A stretch of 64,000 bases of DNA from Pycnopodia helianthoides (Eukaryota; Echinodermata; Asteroidea; Forcipulatida; Asteriidae): contig CM063255.1 in NCBI GenBank assembly GCA_032158295.1, positions 13,234,094 through 13,298,093 on the forward strand, written 5' to 3'. Positions within the stretch are counted from its first letter, which is position 1. Every line of letters begins with the position of its first letter. The position numbers were made by a program, and so were the translations under genes. Shown in pieces: positions 34,868 through 61,147 of this stretch. Under the pieces are notes generated by a model. The model had not been told where the DNA came from and did not search any database. It saw only the letters and a program-made list of their open reading frames with translations.

Positions 34868-36191
34868 CCGCTGCAGCTATAACTCTTACATAGTTTGACT
34901 GAACATTTAAAAAACAGGAGACAACAAACTTGAGCGTTATGCTCAATAAAAAACAAATTAAATTGAATGCATTTCATGCTTTCTAATTTCTCAACAAGCC
35001 ATTGACTTATTCAGACTCCAATGAGGTCGGAGCTGTGTTTGTTACGGTCCAAAATAAATGAATCTCCAATACAGTCAAACTCTGAATATTCTCAGCCTTA
35101 ACAAAGAAAACAAACGAGATTGACACAGATTTAAGGAAATAATTATAACAGTCTTAAAGAGATTTCGCAAGTCTACATGATCCCGTGATGCGTAACCGTG
35201 GCTTCCACATTTTGCTCGCACGAAACAATGGATAAGGGAGTTTGTACAATAAAAAACATAGATTAGCAACAATTCTGATGGTGTTGCTTTTAATAGTGTC
35301 ATTCATGATACATTTAGATAGAAATGTGTTCGTAGTTTGTAAGCAAAAAAATGAGAAAAAGCAATGTACACAGAATCTCTATTTTGCCATGCTCGTTGGA
35401 AACTTTCCTTTATACACATTTAATGTTTGTACACCCATTTGTATAGGTCCAAAACAAACAGTTTAAACGAAAATACTATTCAATCAAATTCTATAACGTA
35501 ACAACAACATACACAAAACGTGTATCTATAGTTTGTAATGTAGGCCTTACACATACATAAGTCAGTCTGATGATCACAAAATAGAATCTGATGTGTATCC
35601 AACTTGAATGGAATCGATTATCAGATCTGAATCTGTGCACTTGCAAAACTCTAACTAATGTACACTGTATATTTAATCCACTTTCTTGAGCATGTTGAGT
35701 GAATACAAGTTTAAATGATCTTATACAATTTTATCAAAAGATTTTAAAGAGGATTGAATAAATAGCATACTGGGAAAACTGTTTTCCTTTGATGTTATTG
35801 TACGCCCATATGTATTTCAAAACAGTTCTAGGTGTCCAAGTTTTAAACACAGAACTGAATAGATAGACAGAGTTGGAAGACAGAGTTGATATGTTGTTTC
35901 ATTTCCTGACAGGCTAATAATGCTGACTAGGAGTCTTAGGACTCTGTTTTTGCCACATTTGAGCACAATGGTTCTATCTAAAGTATCAATAATGGAATAA
36001 GCACGTATTGAAAGTGTACAAACATGGTGCTCCTGAACTGGATACATGTTAAAGTGATCCCTCTCCTGCCGCTTCCCATGTAGTATCATAAACTTGGGTG
36101 TGATCCCTGGATATACGGCAGTTACAGGTTGAATGGCTTCTGACTGGCACCCTCGAACAAATATAGACAAACAGGAAGTCCACCAACATCA
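34868..36191. other. intergenic, nothing supported
   Basis: The longest reading frame (35817-36170, minus) is probably repeat-derived: its GTGCCAGTCAGAAGCCAT recurs at 43893. Confidence 0.45.
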
Positions 36192-36192
36192 G

Positions 36193-36261
36193 GGCTAAAT
36201 AGCTCAGTTGGTAGAGAGCTGGCACGTTAATCCCGTCGCAGGTTCAAGTCTCGCTCTAGCA
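36193..36261 (+). tRNA. tRNA-like sequence, probably SINE head or tRNA pseudogene
   Basis: TAGCTCAGTTGG is a perfect A box and GGTTCAAGTCTC a near B box 40 bases later, with D-arm GCTC...GAG. The acceptor ends (GGCTAAA and CTCTAGC) pair poorly and no anticodon can be set with confidence (GTT or TTA in the loop region). More likely a retroposed tRNA derivative than a working tRNA gene. Confidence 0.45.
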
Positions 36262-36853
36262 AGGAGGGTTATGACCATCGCAACTCCAAGGAAATTAACA
36301 ATACAGTCAACAGGCCTAGTAGTACTCTTATAATAGTACATGTAGCTGTGGTAATCATAGCTTTTGGTCCTGTCCCTAATAATAGGTCTTTGACAGTTTT
36401 TGCAACATTTTAAGTACAAAAAACCAAAAACTGGCAGCACAAAGCTGATTTATGCAAAATTAAAAAGGAATAAAACAAGATGATCAAGGGTACAATAATA
36501 GTAGCAACATGTAGTAGTACATGAACTAGTTGCCATAAGTGTACCCCTCAATCCTAACAACGGATCAAGGGTTACACTTATTTATTATTACAAATTAACA
36601 TATTGTACTGACCTAAGACTAGTCTGTCGTCATATCCTTATTGGCCTTTTTGTTCATACTAGTAACAAAATCCCAATATCCATCTGTCATGTCTGTTTAC
36701 TCATAATACTTTGGTACAATTTAGCATCACCATGAACATAAACAGTCTGAACGGCGTACTTAGATGTGACTCTTGAGTGTGATGTCGTCTTAGTCGATGA
36801 TCATAAATTCGTTGTAGGTGCAACTATCCTCCCTGATAATCCCGACCAAGTTG

Positions 36854-36928
36854 GCTGGTAGTGGTATATGTATGTCAGTCTCTGTTGCACTGCAATTCCA
36901 CTGAGACTGATGTCCTACCACTACCAGC
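36854..36928 (+). ncRNA. miRNA-like 75-nt hairpin
   Basis: The 13-base stem GCTGGTAGTGGTA / TACCACTACCAGC is perfect. After an asymmetric internal loop, CAGTCTC pairs with GAGACTG, closing a loop of about 20 bases. Size and bulge resemble a pre-miRNA more than the fully paired MITE hairpins elsewhere in the window. It does not match an echinoderm miRNA that I remember. It could equally be a small foldback element. Confidence 0.35.
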
Positions 36929-36929
36929 G

Positions 36930-38188
36930 CAAGTACATGACCCAGTTTTTCCACATTTGACACATTCCTTGAAGTGGATATTTAGCCAGCATTGCCCATC
37001 TTTCAGAAAACACTATTACATGTAAGCCCTCTTTGACGAGTAAGAGTAGCCTACATTATATAACATTTTAAATGACCATAATTTGCTCCACTCCAGTGTG
37101 GGTCAGTGGGATATGCTCCTGCCTGTCAACCAACCTCGAGTTTCACCATTTTTTTAATTACTTTTGTTCATCCCCCAAAATAAAAATATTCTTCATTTAG
37201 TACTGTAGTAAAAATGTATTCCCACATGTAGTCCTACATTAAGTATATCTAACCTTTTCTTTTTCTGGTTTGTGGCTCCCGATGATTTAAAAAAAAAGCG
37301 GAATCAAGTCAGAGTCGTCAACTGGTGAATACAAAGTCTTGACAATGTCGACATACATGGTTGAACTTTGAAGCCGGAATGTGACTAAATATTTGTCACA
37401 GTGAGCAATTTTAAAACATCAAGTAAAATATTATTAAATAAGGCCGACCATACAGTAGCAACACAAAAGACAGCAAAATGTACTTTCTAAGGTATTTATT
37501 TGATTTTTTTATTTTTTTATTCCTCTGGAGAAATTGGTAGCCAAAGTACAAAATTTTTACCTTCAAAAGGAAAATTCAAGCGCACGTTTTATCGCACAGA
37601 CGGAGCTCTCACGCACTCATGCCCAAAAGGAACTAAAATAAAAATATGGGGTGTGGCAAATACCGTTTTCAAGAACACCGTCAGACCGTAGACCCGAAAT
37701 GGCTTATTTTATGATTTTGACACTTGTTGTTAATTACTTCAAAGTGCCTGTGCCTCTCAGTCAGTATTCCTTCTGACTCTGGACAGGCAAGGCAAGGATA
37801 AGATTTGATCAAAATTAAGGGAGATAAAGTGGTTCTTTCCTTCCCTTATGCACTCATCCACCATGCACTACAAGTTTTAAGTACATCAACCATAGAGAAA
37901 GAAGTCAGATCATCAAGTCATCAGCATAGCCATAGCACTGCCAGCCACAGTCTACACACACACAAGTCATTAGACATGGCAGACACACTCCACTGGACAT
38001 AAATTATAAACCCAACCCAAACCACAAAAAGAGAGCTCATCCCAGTCTCTCTCATTCATACATACCAATTATTAAATGTGCATATCTTGCAAATTCTCCA
38101 ATTGAAAACTTCAACTCGTTTCTGCCTTGAGTTTTCTGCAGCATGTGGTGTTTTTATTGTACACACCATTGCATTATGGGAAGATCTT
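36930..38188. other. intergenic upstream of TRAM, nothing distinctive
   Basis: AT-rich; no supported gene or element. Confidence 0.45.
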
Positions 38189-38189
38189 C

Positions 38190-38336
38190 AGAAGCCGGCC
38201 GCGATTTTTTTTTTCTGCAGCACACTTCGTCAATACAGTCAACAGTGAAGAGATAGGCTGTTCTTCCCTATCCCTTAACTGTTGACTCCATAGCCGACGT
38301 GTGCTGCAGGAAATAAATTTGCAAGCCGGCCGGCAG
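38190..38336. mobile_element. 147-bp foldback element about 220 bp upstream of the TRAM start
   Basis: The left arm (AAGCCGGCCGC, CTGCAGCACACTTCGTCAAT, CAGTCAACAGT) pairs with the right arm (ACTGTTGACT, CGACGTGTGCTGCAG, AAGCCGGCCGG). Inserted in what is probably the TRAM promoter region. Confidence 0.7.
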
Positions 38337-38499
38337 CTTACTCACTGCGCATGCTTGAAACTATTCCGCTATTTTTCAATGGTATTCTGCTATCAAACCA
38401 GCATTAATTACGTTTATGGTGTCGGCAACCAGCCAACCATCTAACGACTGTTTCCTGATTTTCTCAAATTTAGAATTGAAAGTGCCAGGGCCAGTGGTG

Positions 38500-52665
<14,166 letters not shown>

Positions 52666-54406
52666 ACATCAACCCGTTTCCTCCCTGTTGTTCACATCTT
52701 AAGTTAACAGGTTTTGAAAACGATCCCCCCTCCCTCAACTATTTTCTGCTCTGAAACATTATTATGCATGTGCCTTGGTGTTTGTTTGTGTTTTTGCAAG
52801 GTGACATGTTATGCTCGACTTGTGGAAAGTTTAAGGCATCAATCCATTAATCAGGAGGCTCACATTCAAGTAGATATACAAAACATGTGGTATGTTTATT
52901 TTGCTTAGTGAGTCATGTTTAACCGTCCAATAATAATACAGGTTTGTAAGAGTGCTATGTTGTGCATTAGTTGATCTATGTTACTTTTAAGGTCATAGGG
53001 TAACACCCTTATGATTAAACTCTTAAATAGGACAAACTGTTGAGAAACAAAAAAAAGGTGAGGGCCGATTTTCCTTTGGTCATAGCCTTGGTGCATGTCA
53101 AATGTTCTCCACAAAACATGTTGATTTATTGGAATGCTAATCCATCCATTGAACAGGGTTTGTATGAAAAAAGAGCATAATTGACCCAACGGGGGACTTT
53201 TTGGATGCTAGGTGGCAGCAGACTTCCCAGGTGCGCTCGCCATTGTCTGGGGTTGTATTTATATGTTCAATGCACAGTAACATTACATCATTGAAAACAA
53301 GACAAGCCTTGTGACTTTAAAGAACTCTGTTTTTAAAGAGTTCAACTGTTATTATATGTGGACCTTGTTCAGAGGAACTGGAATTTGACCACACTTAGCT
53401 ACTGGGGCCTACTACATGTAACTGCTAAACACAGAATTGCTTATCAACAATAAGTTACCAGCCCAAAGTGCATGATAAGTGCTGCAACTGGTTCACAGCT
53501 CAGTTCTGCTAACAGATTTTGAAGCATTTTTAGTTTTCTGCTAATTAATTTATTGAAATTGTGTTTGGTCGTAACACAGTCTATACCATTGCATAAGAAC
53601 AGTAACATACATGTTTTTGTGGCTTCATGTTTAAAGTGAAGTGTTGTTGTGGCCTCAACTTGGTTTCAATTGTTAAATTTTATTTTTAAAATTTGACTTA
53701 ATTCTAGCATGTTTTTTAAATTGAGTTGATTTATGTATGGTGTACCCATACATGTGTAAATATTGTATAAAGTATTACATTATATTAAGCTTTTGTTTTC
53801 TTTAATGTTCAATGTCAAATGGTTCTCAAATGGGGGTATTTTTCTGGAATTCTTGTATTATTTTGTTTTTGAGTTTAGGTGAATACTTTTTAGATTTTTA
53901 GTCTTGTCTCCATCTGATCGATGTTTTGTCACACGTTGATTGCGTAACATGTATTTCTCCTTTCAACCTTGGCCCAACTTCAAAGAGCTGCAAAGGCAGA
54001 AAAGTTTGCTGAACAACTTTTCTGCCTGGCAACAATTAACAGTAAACCAGTCACAGATGGTATATGTGGAATGGTTGTTTGGCTGGTAACCTTAATCTAT
54101 TAAGCGCAATTGTTTTGTGCTTATCTTCTTTTTGTGCTTAATTGCAACTGGTTGTAAGTTTAAAAGTTGTACCCTACCTTTTAACCCGCATTATTACTTC
54201 GTTGCCTCTCTATGTAAACATAATATAGCTATTCACATAGTGTTTGCTTGTGGAGTGCTGTGTTAATAACTGTATCATACAGTTCACAAAATTGGCAAAC
54301 AAGTATGATTACTTCCTAAGGTGAAGTCTTGGCACAGTTGCCCACTGGTAGACAATAATTATTTTCATATGAGCTGTAAAGCACTAATCATGGATTCTCA
54401 TTACAA
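52666..54406 (+). other. TRAM1: TRAM 3' UTR and flank
   Basis: Follows the stop codon directly. AATAAA hexamers occur further on at 54671 and 55144, so the 3' end is not fixed and the transcript may run through the SINE at 54407. No other gene seen. Confidence 0.4.
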
Positions 54407-54560
54407 GGCAGTCTTGTTGGTCTAGTGGTTAAAACATCTGCTCTAGAATAGCATGTGTCAGTGGTGCGAATCCTACCCGCGTAGCCTGGGGATTTTGTTT
54501 CCACTGGGAAAGCACCGAGTATGCAATGCTTGTTACACATTGGTTATCAAAATAAGACAC
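54407..54560 (+). mobile_element. tRNA-derived SINE
   Basis: TGGTCTAGTGGTTAAAAC (A box region) and GGTGCGAATCC (B box) at the usual spacing, then an unrelated body ending near GTTATCAAAATAAG. Confidence 0.65.
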
Positions 54561-55599
54561 AAAACATGCTTAACACAGTAAAGTCTTGCTTAGCTGAATT
54601 GGTTTACGGGCCAAGTTTCTGTGAAATACATATTGTTTGTGACTGCCTCCCTGTTTGTTTTCGCTCAGAAAATAAAGTTGCCGGGTAATATTTGCAAACT
54701 AAAGTTTTGCTCTGTTGAAATAAGGTATGGACAAAACTATAATTCAGGATGTACCATCCCATTGGTTATCACCTCATGATGTACCATCCCATTGGTTATC
54801 GCCTCGTATCAATTTATTTGTACACCTTCCACCTTCACCATATCATTCCAATTATTCCACCTTTATGATACTTTTTTTCGCAAAAATACAGGCTGGAACT
54901 ATGTTTTCTGTAATGAGCAAAGGTATGAAACTTTACCTGAAAAAGGGTACAAATAAATAAGTTCCAAGACCAGGGCTATTTCAAGTGTAGATTGAACAAC
55001 ATGTACATGTTTAACAGATATTGCCCCTTTCTCTAAAAAAACCCTCTTAGGTTGTATACATGTGGCATGGTGACATTATTGTGGTAGTTGGTTTTGATGT
55101 TTTGTGTAAAACTATTTTCGGTAACTTTTCCTCGCCTGTTTAGAATAAATAACTTAATCAACTTAATTGTCAATTGTATTAATTGAATAGTTTAGATTAT
55201 CCCTAATGTAAACTGTTATGCTTTTTAAATCTCATTAAAGTTGAAAGCAGTAAAATGTGGATAGTGTTATCTTTTCGGTGAATTTCCAATGGAAATATAA
55301 AAAAATAGAATTAGCATTTATTATAGATCTGTGTTAGTAATTTCGAATTATATAATACTTTTTTTCTGTTTACATTTTCTTTTAAAAGCGTTTTCCTCCT
55401 CGCCTCATGGAGTTCATGAGTAACATATGAAAGAAAAAAATTGATCCAATGCTTGTCAAACAAGCTCAGTGGACACTTATGTATACATTTTGATTTGGAG
55501 CAAAAACTACATTGGTAAGAACACTCATAGTTCTTGATGAAAGAATTACAGTAATAAGAATTTTATTCGGTGTTCAAATCCATATTGCTGCAACCCGTG

Positions 55600-55800
55600 C
55601 TAAAGCACAATATTCTACGGTAAGGTAGCTTTAACTATGGCCTAGTGGACTGGGATTGTGTTTAGAACCCCGGTCATGACACTTAACTACAGTAGCTTCT
55701 CTTCACCCAGGAGTAAATGGGTGCCCGTGAGGGCAGAGATGGTTCTTGATTGATTAAGCTTGGTATGTTGTCAGTACAGTCTAAGATAGTTCAACCCTAG
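55600..55800 (+). mobile_element. SINE fragment
   Basis: CCCGGTCATGACACTTAACT and CTTCTCTTCACCCAGGAGTA then GGGTGCCCGTGAGGGCAGAG, a tRNA-SINE body type related to that at 2926-3358 in its GACACTTAAC phrase. Confidence 0.5.
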
Positions 55801-57250
55801 CAGTTCCATGTATCCAATACGTGCTTTAAGCTGTTAACTACTTGTCTTTTTGAAATTGCAAATACAAAATATTTAAACAAACACTGGAGTCGTTGCATAC
55901 ACAAGTTTAAAGCTCCCAAATCGGTTTTGGTCACATTAATTTTTTCACAAAGGTCGTTTTAATGTCTTCTGGTGTGTTGTAACTAGTACAATTTCAAATT
56001 GTGTTTGTCAAATGCATTATAAATAGGGCCAATTTAAATTGGCCGTGGTTATACACAGTTCAATAATTGGGCCGATTTAAACAGCTTTGAACGCTGCTAA
56101 GGAATAAAAAAAAGTGGCCCAATGACAGGGGTAATAATTCACTATGAGTGTCAAATAATGGTAGATATCACTGATATGTCCATCATCATTAGTCTTGCTG
56201 GTCTATGAATACTATCACAGTCCCATAGCATTGATTAAAACAAATATATAATTCTTTTGAATGAATATTTAGACATCTTTAGCCTCTTGAAACGAAGAAG
56301 TGGAACTACCTATATTGATCCTGCAAGATTTCATCTTTGAAAAGGGCTTAGTCTTAACTGCACCACTATTTCAGAGCCTATGGAACTAAAAACACTCTTA
56401 GTTTGAAGTCAGCAATTACCATCATTTGAAGTTTGGGACCACATTTCAACAAACCCTAAAGGGATTTACTCTTTTTAAATCCTTATTTTCCCGAAGGAAA
56501 ACAACAGATTATTAATTTGAAGAATTAATTAAAATGTAAATTCATCTTCGTACAGATATGTATTTTCATAAATGACTGAATTGTATAATAAGCCATGTGC
56601 TGGATTTTAAGTCTTAATCTTGATGTGCATCTTCACTCAATCCATCAATTTAATTTATCATTCTGAATGTCAGGAGCTTCATTTTGCCTGATTGCTTACT
56701 ATAATAAATATATCAAGTTATCTTTGAAAGCTGTTGAGAATCTTGTGTTCATTTCATGTTCTTTTGTCACAAAAAACAAAGTTTAATTAAACAATAATAA
56801 TAATCCATTACATTTACAATATTTTAGCCTGAAATGCTGTCAAAGTCAAGGAAATTGCATTCGAAGTCCTTGTGAACCACATTTGCTTCATTTTGATTGT
56901 TGAAATCAAAATAAGCCTTATAGAAAGATGTACAAAATTCATGAAAAACAAAGAGCATTCTTCATTGTTTTTAAGGTTGTTTGGTCTGTGTAGAGGGTGG
57001 ACATTAATTAACTCTTCCAACAGGTAACTGTATACTTTCACTTTCAATTTTGAAAAGTTTGGTCAACTGCTCAAAACTGCAAATTAAAAAAGGGGAGGAT
57101 GTTCAAATATTTATCCCTGTGTTTGACAATTCCCATTTTGTTAGAACTATATAGAGTTTATTAGATTCTGATAAATACGTTTTGTTTTTTTAAATCTCAT
57201 TGAAAGTATGGCAATGTCCATGTCGATATAATGTGAAATCGTAAAACAGC
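55801..57250. other. intergenic between TRAM and CCDC43
   Basis: AT-rich; no gene or defined element. Confidence 0.5.
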
Positions 57251-57384
57251 CGTCTGTTGTGTACGCCTGTCAACGTCTGTCATTTGGTTGGTGTGCTTTT
57301 TCTTCCTTTTTACTTGATTGCAGAATCAATCACGCACGCGTGCTTTGCACGGATTCCCGCACACATGTAGTGTGCACCAGTTGA

Positions 57385-57415
57385 AAAGATTTCCAAGATG
57401 GCGGCCGCCATGTGT
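57385..57415 (+). promoter_or_regulatory. YY1-type motif spanning the CCDC43 start codon
   Basis: CCAAGATGGCGGCCGCCATG contains the YY1 consensus AAGATGGCGGC with the start ATG inside it; ATGGCGGCCGCCAT is a perfect palindrome and offers a second in-frame ATG at 57410. Confidence 0.6.
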
Positions 57416-57574
57416 CCGTCAGCCGATTTTGAAGATTGGCTCGCCAAAAGATTGAAAGAAATAAACATCGACGATGAAGTATTTGGTTCCTACATTTACG
57501 GAATAGTCGATGCAGATGACTCGACAGATGATGACAAAACAGAGGCACTCATGGGTATTCTAGCAGGAATAACT
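57398..57574 (+). CDS. CCDC43: CCDC43 exon 1
   Basis: 59 codons, MAAAMCPSADFEDWLAKRLK through MGILAGIT, aligning with FGSWLDGRLE...YGAYILGIL...LQGILSAF of human CCDC43. Donor GTAAGT. Initiation may also occur at Met5. Confidence 0.93.
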
Positions 57575-60500
57575 GTAAGTAGTTCCAGTTTTCGGACAAA
57601 ACAAGGTTGTGATGACACTAACCGAAATGGCCACCACAGATGAAGTAACTACATTGTACAAATGATGTATTTGATTTGCTTTGTCACAGGAGGAGTCAGT
57701 GGAAGAAACTTGTCAAGAAATTTTAAAACAATGGCAGACATCCAGTAACAAAATGCAATTAGCATATGAAGAAATCAAGAAAGGTCTGTATAAAATAAAT
57801 GAATATTTAAATTGCACGCTTAAATAATAAAGCAACATGGTCAACTCAAAGACCAGTAAAAAATATCTGCACTTTATTTATGTGACCCACATAGATTTGT
57901 GAAATAACAAACCTGTGAAACTGAAAGTTTAACTTAAACTTTAAGCTCAATCGCTCAGGGGCTCAGTCATCGGAGTCGCAAGAAAATAACAAACTGAAAC
58001 AAGTGACTCGGAGGAAAATTCAATGCAGTGACAGTGTACTAAAAACATTAACTTAAGTTAAAAAAATGTTGTGTTTTTTGCTTTCCTCATTCCAATATTA
58101 CAAATATTTTAAAGATATTACTGAGAGTACAACTTACTCAAGACGACAACCCCCCCCCCCCCCACCACCATCACCACCCACTCCCAGTATTCCTGAACGA
58201 GAGTACATGTGCATGTATAATGCCCTGTTGCATGTCAGCATTTTACTGCTTACTGTGTAATTTCCCTCATAAAATAGCACTTTCAAGTGACTAGAGGCTA
58301 TCAGAAATCTTGTAAATTAACTAATAATGGTTGAAATGCCCCAACCATACATAATCTTTTAATACATGTGAGGGTTTGGCCTTGACTTTTTCAGTGACTA
58401 GCCAGCAGGACCAGCTTACAGTAGTTTCACTAGTCAGCTAACTTTCTCACCAGTCTATATTTCATATAAAATAGGGATGGTTTTCAACACTGATTAGCCA
58501 TAGCCAACTGGACCACTTGAAGAGATTTTTTACCATGAGGTGTTTTAACCACTTCACGACATCTGGATAACGCCTTTTTCAGCCAAACTTTTCCAAACTG
58601 ATTTGTGATGGAGGTGCCTAAACACCCAGAACAACTTCGGGCATTATCTTTTGGTTGCGGTCAGTTGGGACAAATGGTACTGGAATTCTACTTGAAATCT
58701 CTCTTTTTTCATTATATTGTTGTACAAATGAGGATAACGAGAGATCAATAGGCTGCCACCATTTTTTTTTCATTGTATTCGGCATATTATGTTTGTTGTC
58801 TTTACTTTATTTAATCAGGGTTTCATTGGGAAAAAGATAATTTCAACAAAAAATCATTTCAAAAGTTCTGTCAAAAAGTATTACTGCGCAGAGTCACGGT
58901 GAAGATTTTGTAATACAGATGTGAAGTGGTTAACCTGCATTTGGCCAGCAGACCACTCTTATCATGCTTATGGGCGAACGCTTGCATGTATGTTAGTAAT
59001 TGTAAAGTATTAAGTGATGAGTTTTGTAATCCAGTATTTCCCTCATTGTATGCATCAGATGAGCCTTCAACAGATGCAACGCTTTCCTCCATTATGGAAC
59101 GACACGCTACGACACAAAACAAGAAAGAAGCAACAAACTCCAAGCAAAATAAAGATAAAGATAAACAACGGTTACTTGCAAGATATGCTGAGATTTCAGA
59201 CGGTGAAGACAGCAGATATCCTTTTAGACATCCCTGGTTGGCTTTTAAATTCTTATGATTTTCTAAATGTCTTGTCATAGTTTGACTGTAAAAATGTTAA
59301 GTTGAATCACATGATTGACTCTTTAACATGTAACCCCTTCAAGACCATTCATTTCTGTATAATGATCACCATACACGTTGGCATGGGCGGCTAGTGTGTA
59401 AAGTGCTCGCCTCTCACAGTTGTGGCCCTGGTTTGATTCCGGGCTAAGGCCATATGTGAGTAGAGCATTGGTTTTACTCCTAAGCTTCAAGGGGTTTATT
59501 TCTCCAGGCCTTCTGGTTTTCCTCCCTACGGAAAAATCAAACACTTTAGATCTCTGGCTGTGCTCCGTGTTTGCATATTGGTTGATGTGGCTGGCTGACT
59601 ATGGTGCCCTTGCATACCTGCGGCTGGAACACGTTGTAGCTGCTTCATTTGCAATTCAGCTTCTCAGCTGCCAGTGAAGATGATTAGCCTCCCAAAGTAA
59701 AAATTATTTTTATACCAGATATGGTTTTATTGTAAAAATTTTTGAAACAACTTTTGTTCATGTAAAAGTGTCAGAAAAAATAATATAATTAACAAAAATG
59801 TTGGTTTTGTTTTAGAAACATAGATAGTATTACGTGTTAACGTGGGAAACATTGGAAAGTGTCAATTTAGGGCATGACCTTTACTTATTCTGCAGACTTC
59901 TCTCCTTACAGCTTTGTGTTCAAGTCCTCAATTCCTTAGTCCGAGTCCGATTCCTCAGTGTTGAGTGCGAGTCCAAGTCACATAAGTCAAGTCAAGAGAT
60001 ACTGAAGTTTAACAATATTTTGACAAATAAATGCCAAGGTTTGAAATTAAATGGAGGGGAAAATGATATGTTGGCATAACTTCTCATTAATTAGTTCTAA
60101 ATTTTGAGAAACTTTTCAAAAATAACATTGTGTAAACAACAACAAACAATGTTAACGTTCTACTGTTCTGTTTGTTTTTATGAAGTCCCCTATGAAGAAT
60201 AGCAGGGGAGGCTGCTTAAAATGTTATTATGAAACCCCAAAGCTCACAACTCTTTGAAAATAGTATTGTTTAAATTAACATTTTGTTGTTGAGTCCAGTC
60301 CAAGTCAGAATCACATGTAATACAAACTGCTTTCCTTAACATTGACCTTACTGATGACATTGATGCTGAACATGATGGACCTTCAAGATCAGAAGACTGT
60401 ATCCTTTTGCAATCAATTGGTTTTGTTTTTAGTCAAGAATCACTGATTTAGGAGGAAATGTTTGTTGCAATGAATGGTTATTAATTCTTTTGTTAAAAGA

Positions 60501-61076
60501 AAGCTGCAATTTTCAAGGAATGTATGCAGGAAAAAGCCACTTTTAACAGTGTTTTGGTGAACTAAATATGTCAAACATAAGTACTGTATGTGCAGATCAA
60601 TGTTACAAAGAGATTCTGCTTAAAAAGAGCTCATTTTGAAGTCCCAAATCTCATTTCTGCTTTGTGTTTCTTTGTTTTGCTGTCCTCTTATAGCAACGTT
60701 CCTGTTATAAAGAGGTAAATTGGGCAGTCCCAGCCAAGAGTCGACTGTAATGTCCTTGTCAGTCCCACCTCCCCCCCCCCCCATAAAACAATCAATAAAT
60801 AAAAATGAAAAATCCTGCTCAAGGAAACTTGAATAAATATCCATCAGGTATTCTGGTATGAGATGAATTCTTGACTCTACCCTCAATCAGTATTAATGTC
60901 ACGAAACACAAACAAAGAAAGTGTTGATCGTGCCGTGAAGGACCAGCGGGATAAGATGAAGGCTGAATACGAAAAACGCAGAGAGTTGGAGAAGCAACTG
61001 AGAGAGAAAGATCGACTCAAGGCTTTGGAGGGAAAGAGAAAGAGAAGAAAAGAACACAAAAAGGAGAGAAAAGACG
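57398..61076 (+). CDS. CCDC43: CCDC43 (coiled-coil domain-containing protein 43), last residues unresolved
   Basis: A small conserved animal protein without a settled biochemical role; named for its C-terminal coiled coil. Exons 57398-57574, 57690-57783, 59059-59202, 60309-60398 and 60891-61076 join in phase and give about 230 residues, against about 224 in humans. Seen: N-terminal helical domain (FEDWLAKRLKEINIDDEVFG, YIYGIVDADD), a central segment ending QRLLARYAEISD (human LLAQYADVTD), and the C-terminal SRNTNKESVDRAV...ELEKQLREKDRL charged coiled coil (human FRNTNVEDVLNARK). The final exon is followed by a donor-like GTAACA; either a few residues remain on an unseen exon or translation runs to TGA at 61145-61147. 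Confidence 0.9.
57690..57783 (+). CDS. CCDC43: CCDC43 exon 2
   Basis: EESVEETCQEILKQWQTSSN then KMQLAYEEIKK; matches EEDSLLNICKEIVERWSE. Acceptor TCACAG, donor GTCTGT, exit phase 1. Confidence 0.9.
57890..57995. repeat. dispersed repeat fragment shared with 30897-30960
   Basis: ATAACAAACCTGTGAAA, TTTAAGCTCAAT and AGTCATCGGAGTC in the same order in both; CCDC43 intron 2. Confidence 0.55.
58368..58560 (+). repeat. dispersed repeat family R1, copy 3
   Basis: TTTTTCAGTGACTAGCCAGC, AAATAGGGATGGTTTTCAAC and GGACCACTTGAAGAG follow copies 1 and 2. The TTTGGCCAGCAGACCACT word near 58938 resembles the end of copy 1. Confidence 0.55.
59059..59202 (+). CDS. CCDC43: CCDC43 exon 3
   Basis: DEPSTDATLSSIMERHATTQ..., KDKQRLLARYAEISD; the acceptor GCATCAG fixes the start. 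The end is placed at GACG before GTGAAG (phase 1), the only donor that keeps frame with the next exon. Confidence 0.82.
59380..59545 (+). mobile_element. tRNA-derived SINE in CCDC43 intron 3
   Basis: A tRNA-like head (AAGTGCTCGCCTCTCACAG, then B-box GGTTTGATTCC) followed by GGCCATATGTGAG and a TTCTGGTTTTCCTCCCT block, a body type common in marine invertebrate SINEs. A ~60-aa minus-strand ORF over it is a shadow. Confidence 0.7.
60309..60398 (+). CDS. CCDC43: CCDC43 exon 4 (acidic)
   Basis: ESHVIQTAFLNIDLTDDIDA then EHDGPSRSED, corresponding to the acidic stretch before SDKLLFRNTN in human. Both borders (AAGTCAG and GTATCC) keep phase and create LLMSRNTN across the next junction. Weaker conservation, so less sure. 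Confidence 0.7.
60891..61076 (+). CDS. CCDC43: CCDC43 exon 5 (coiled coil)
   Basis: LMSRNTNKESVDRAVKDQRD..., ELEKQLREKDRLKALEGKRK, RRKEHKKERKDG: the RNTN motif and basic coiled-coil C-terminus of CCDC43. Acceptor CAATCAG, possible donor GTAACA at 61077. Confidence 0.9.
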
Positions 61077-61147
61077 GTAACACAGGCTATATGTGTAGGA
61101 AATGTGTACTAGGAAAGGGAAGTGTAATAGAACTTTACATCGGTTGA

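Noticed and set aside
35817..36170. 117-residue minus ORF
   Set aside because: No recognised domain, and part of its DNA (GTGCCAGTCAGAAGCCAT) recurs at 43893, so probably repeat-derived.
36193..36261. Functional tRNA gene
   Set aside because: A and B boxes are good but the acceptor and anticodon stems do not pair properly; kept only as tRNA-like.
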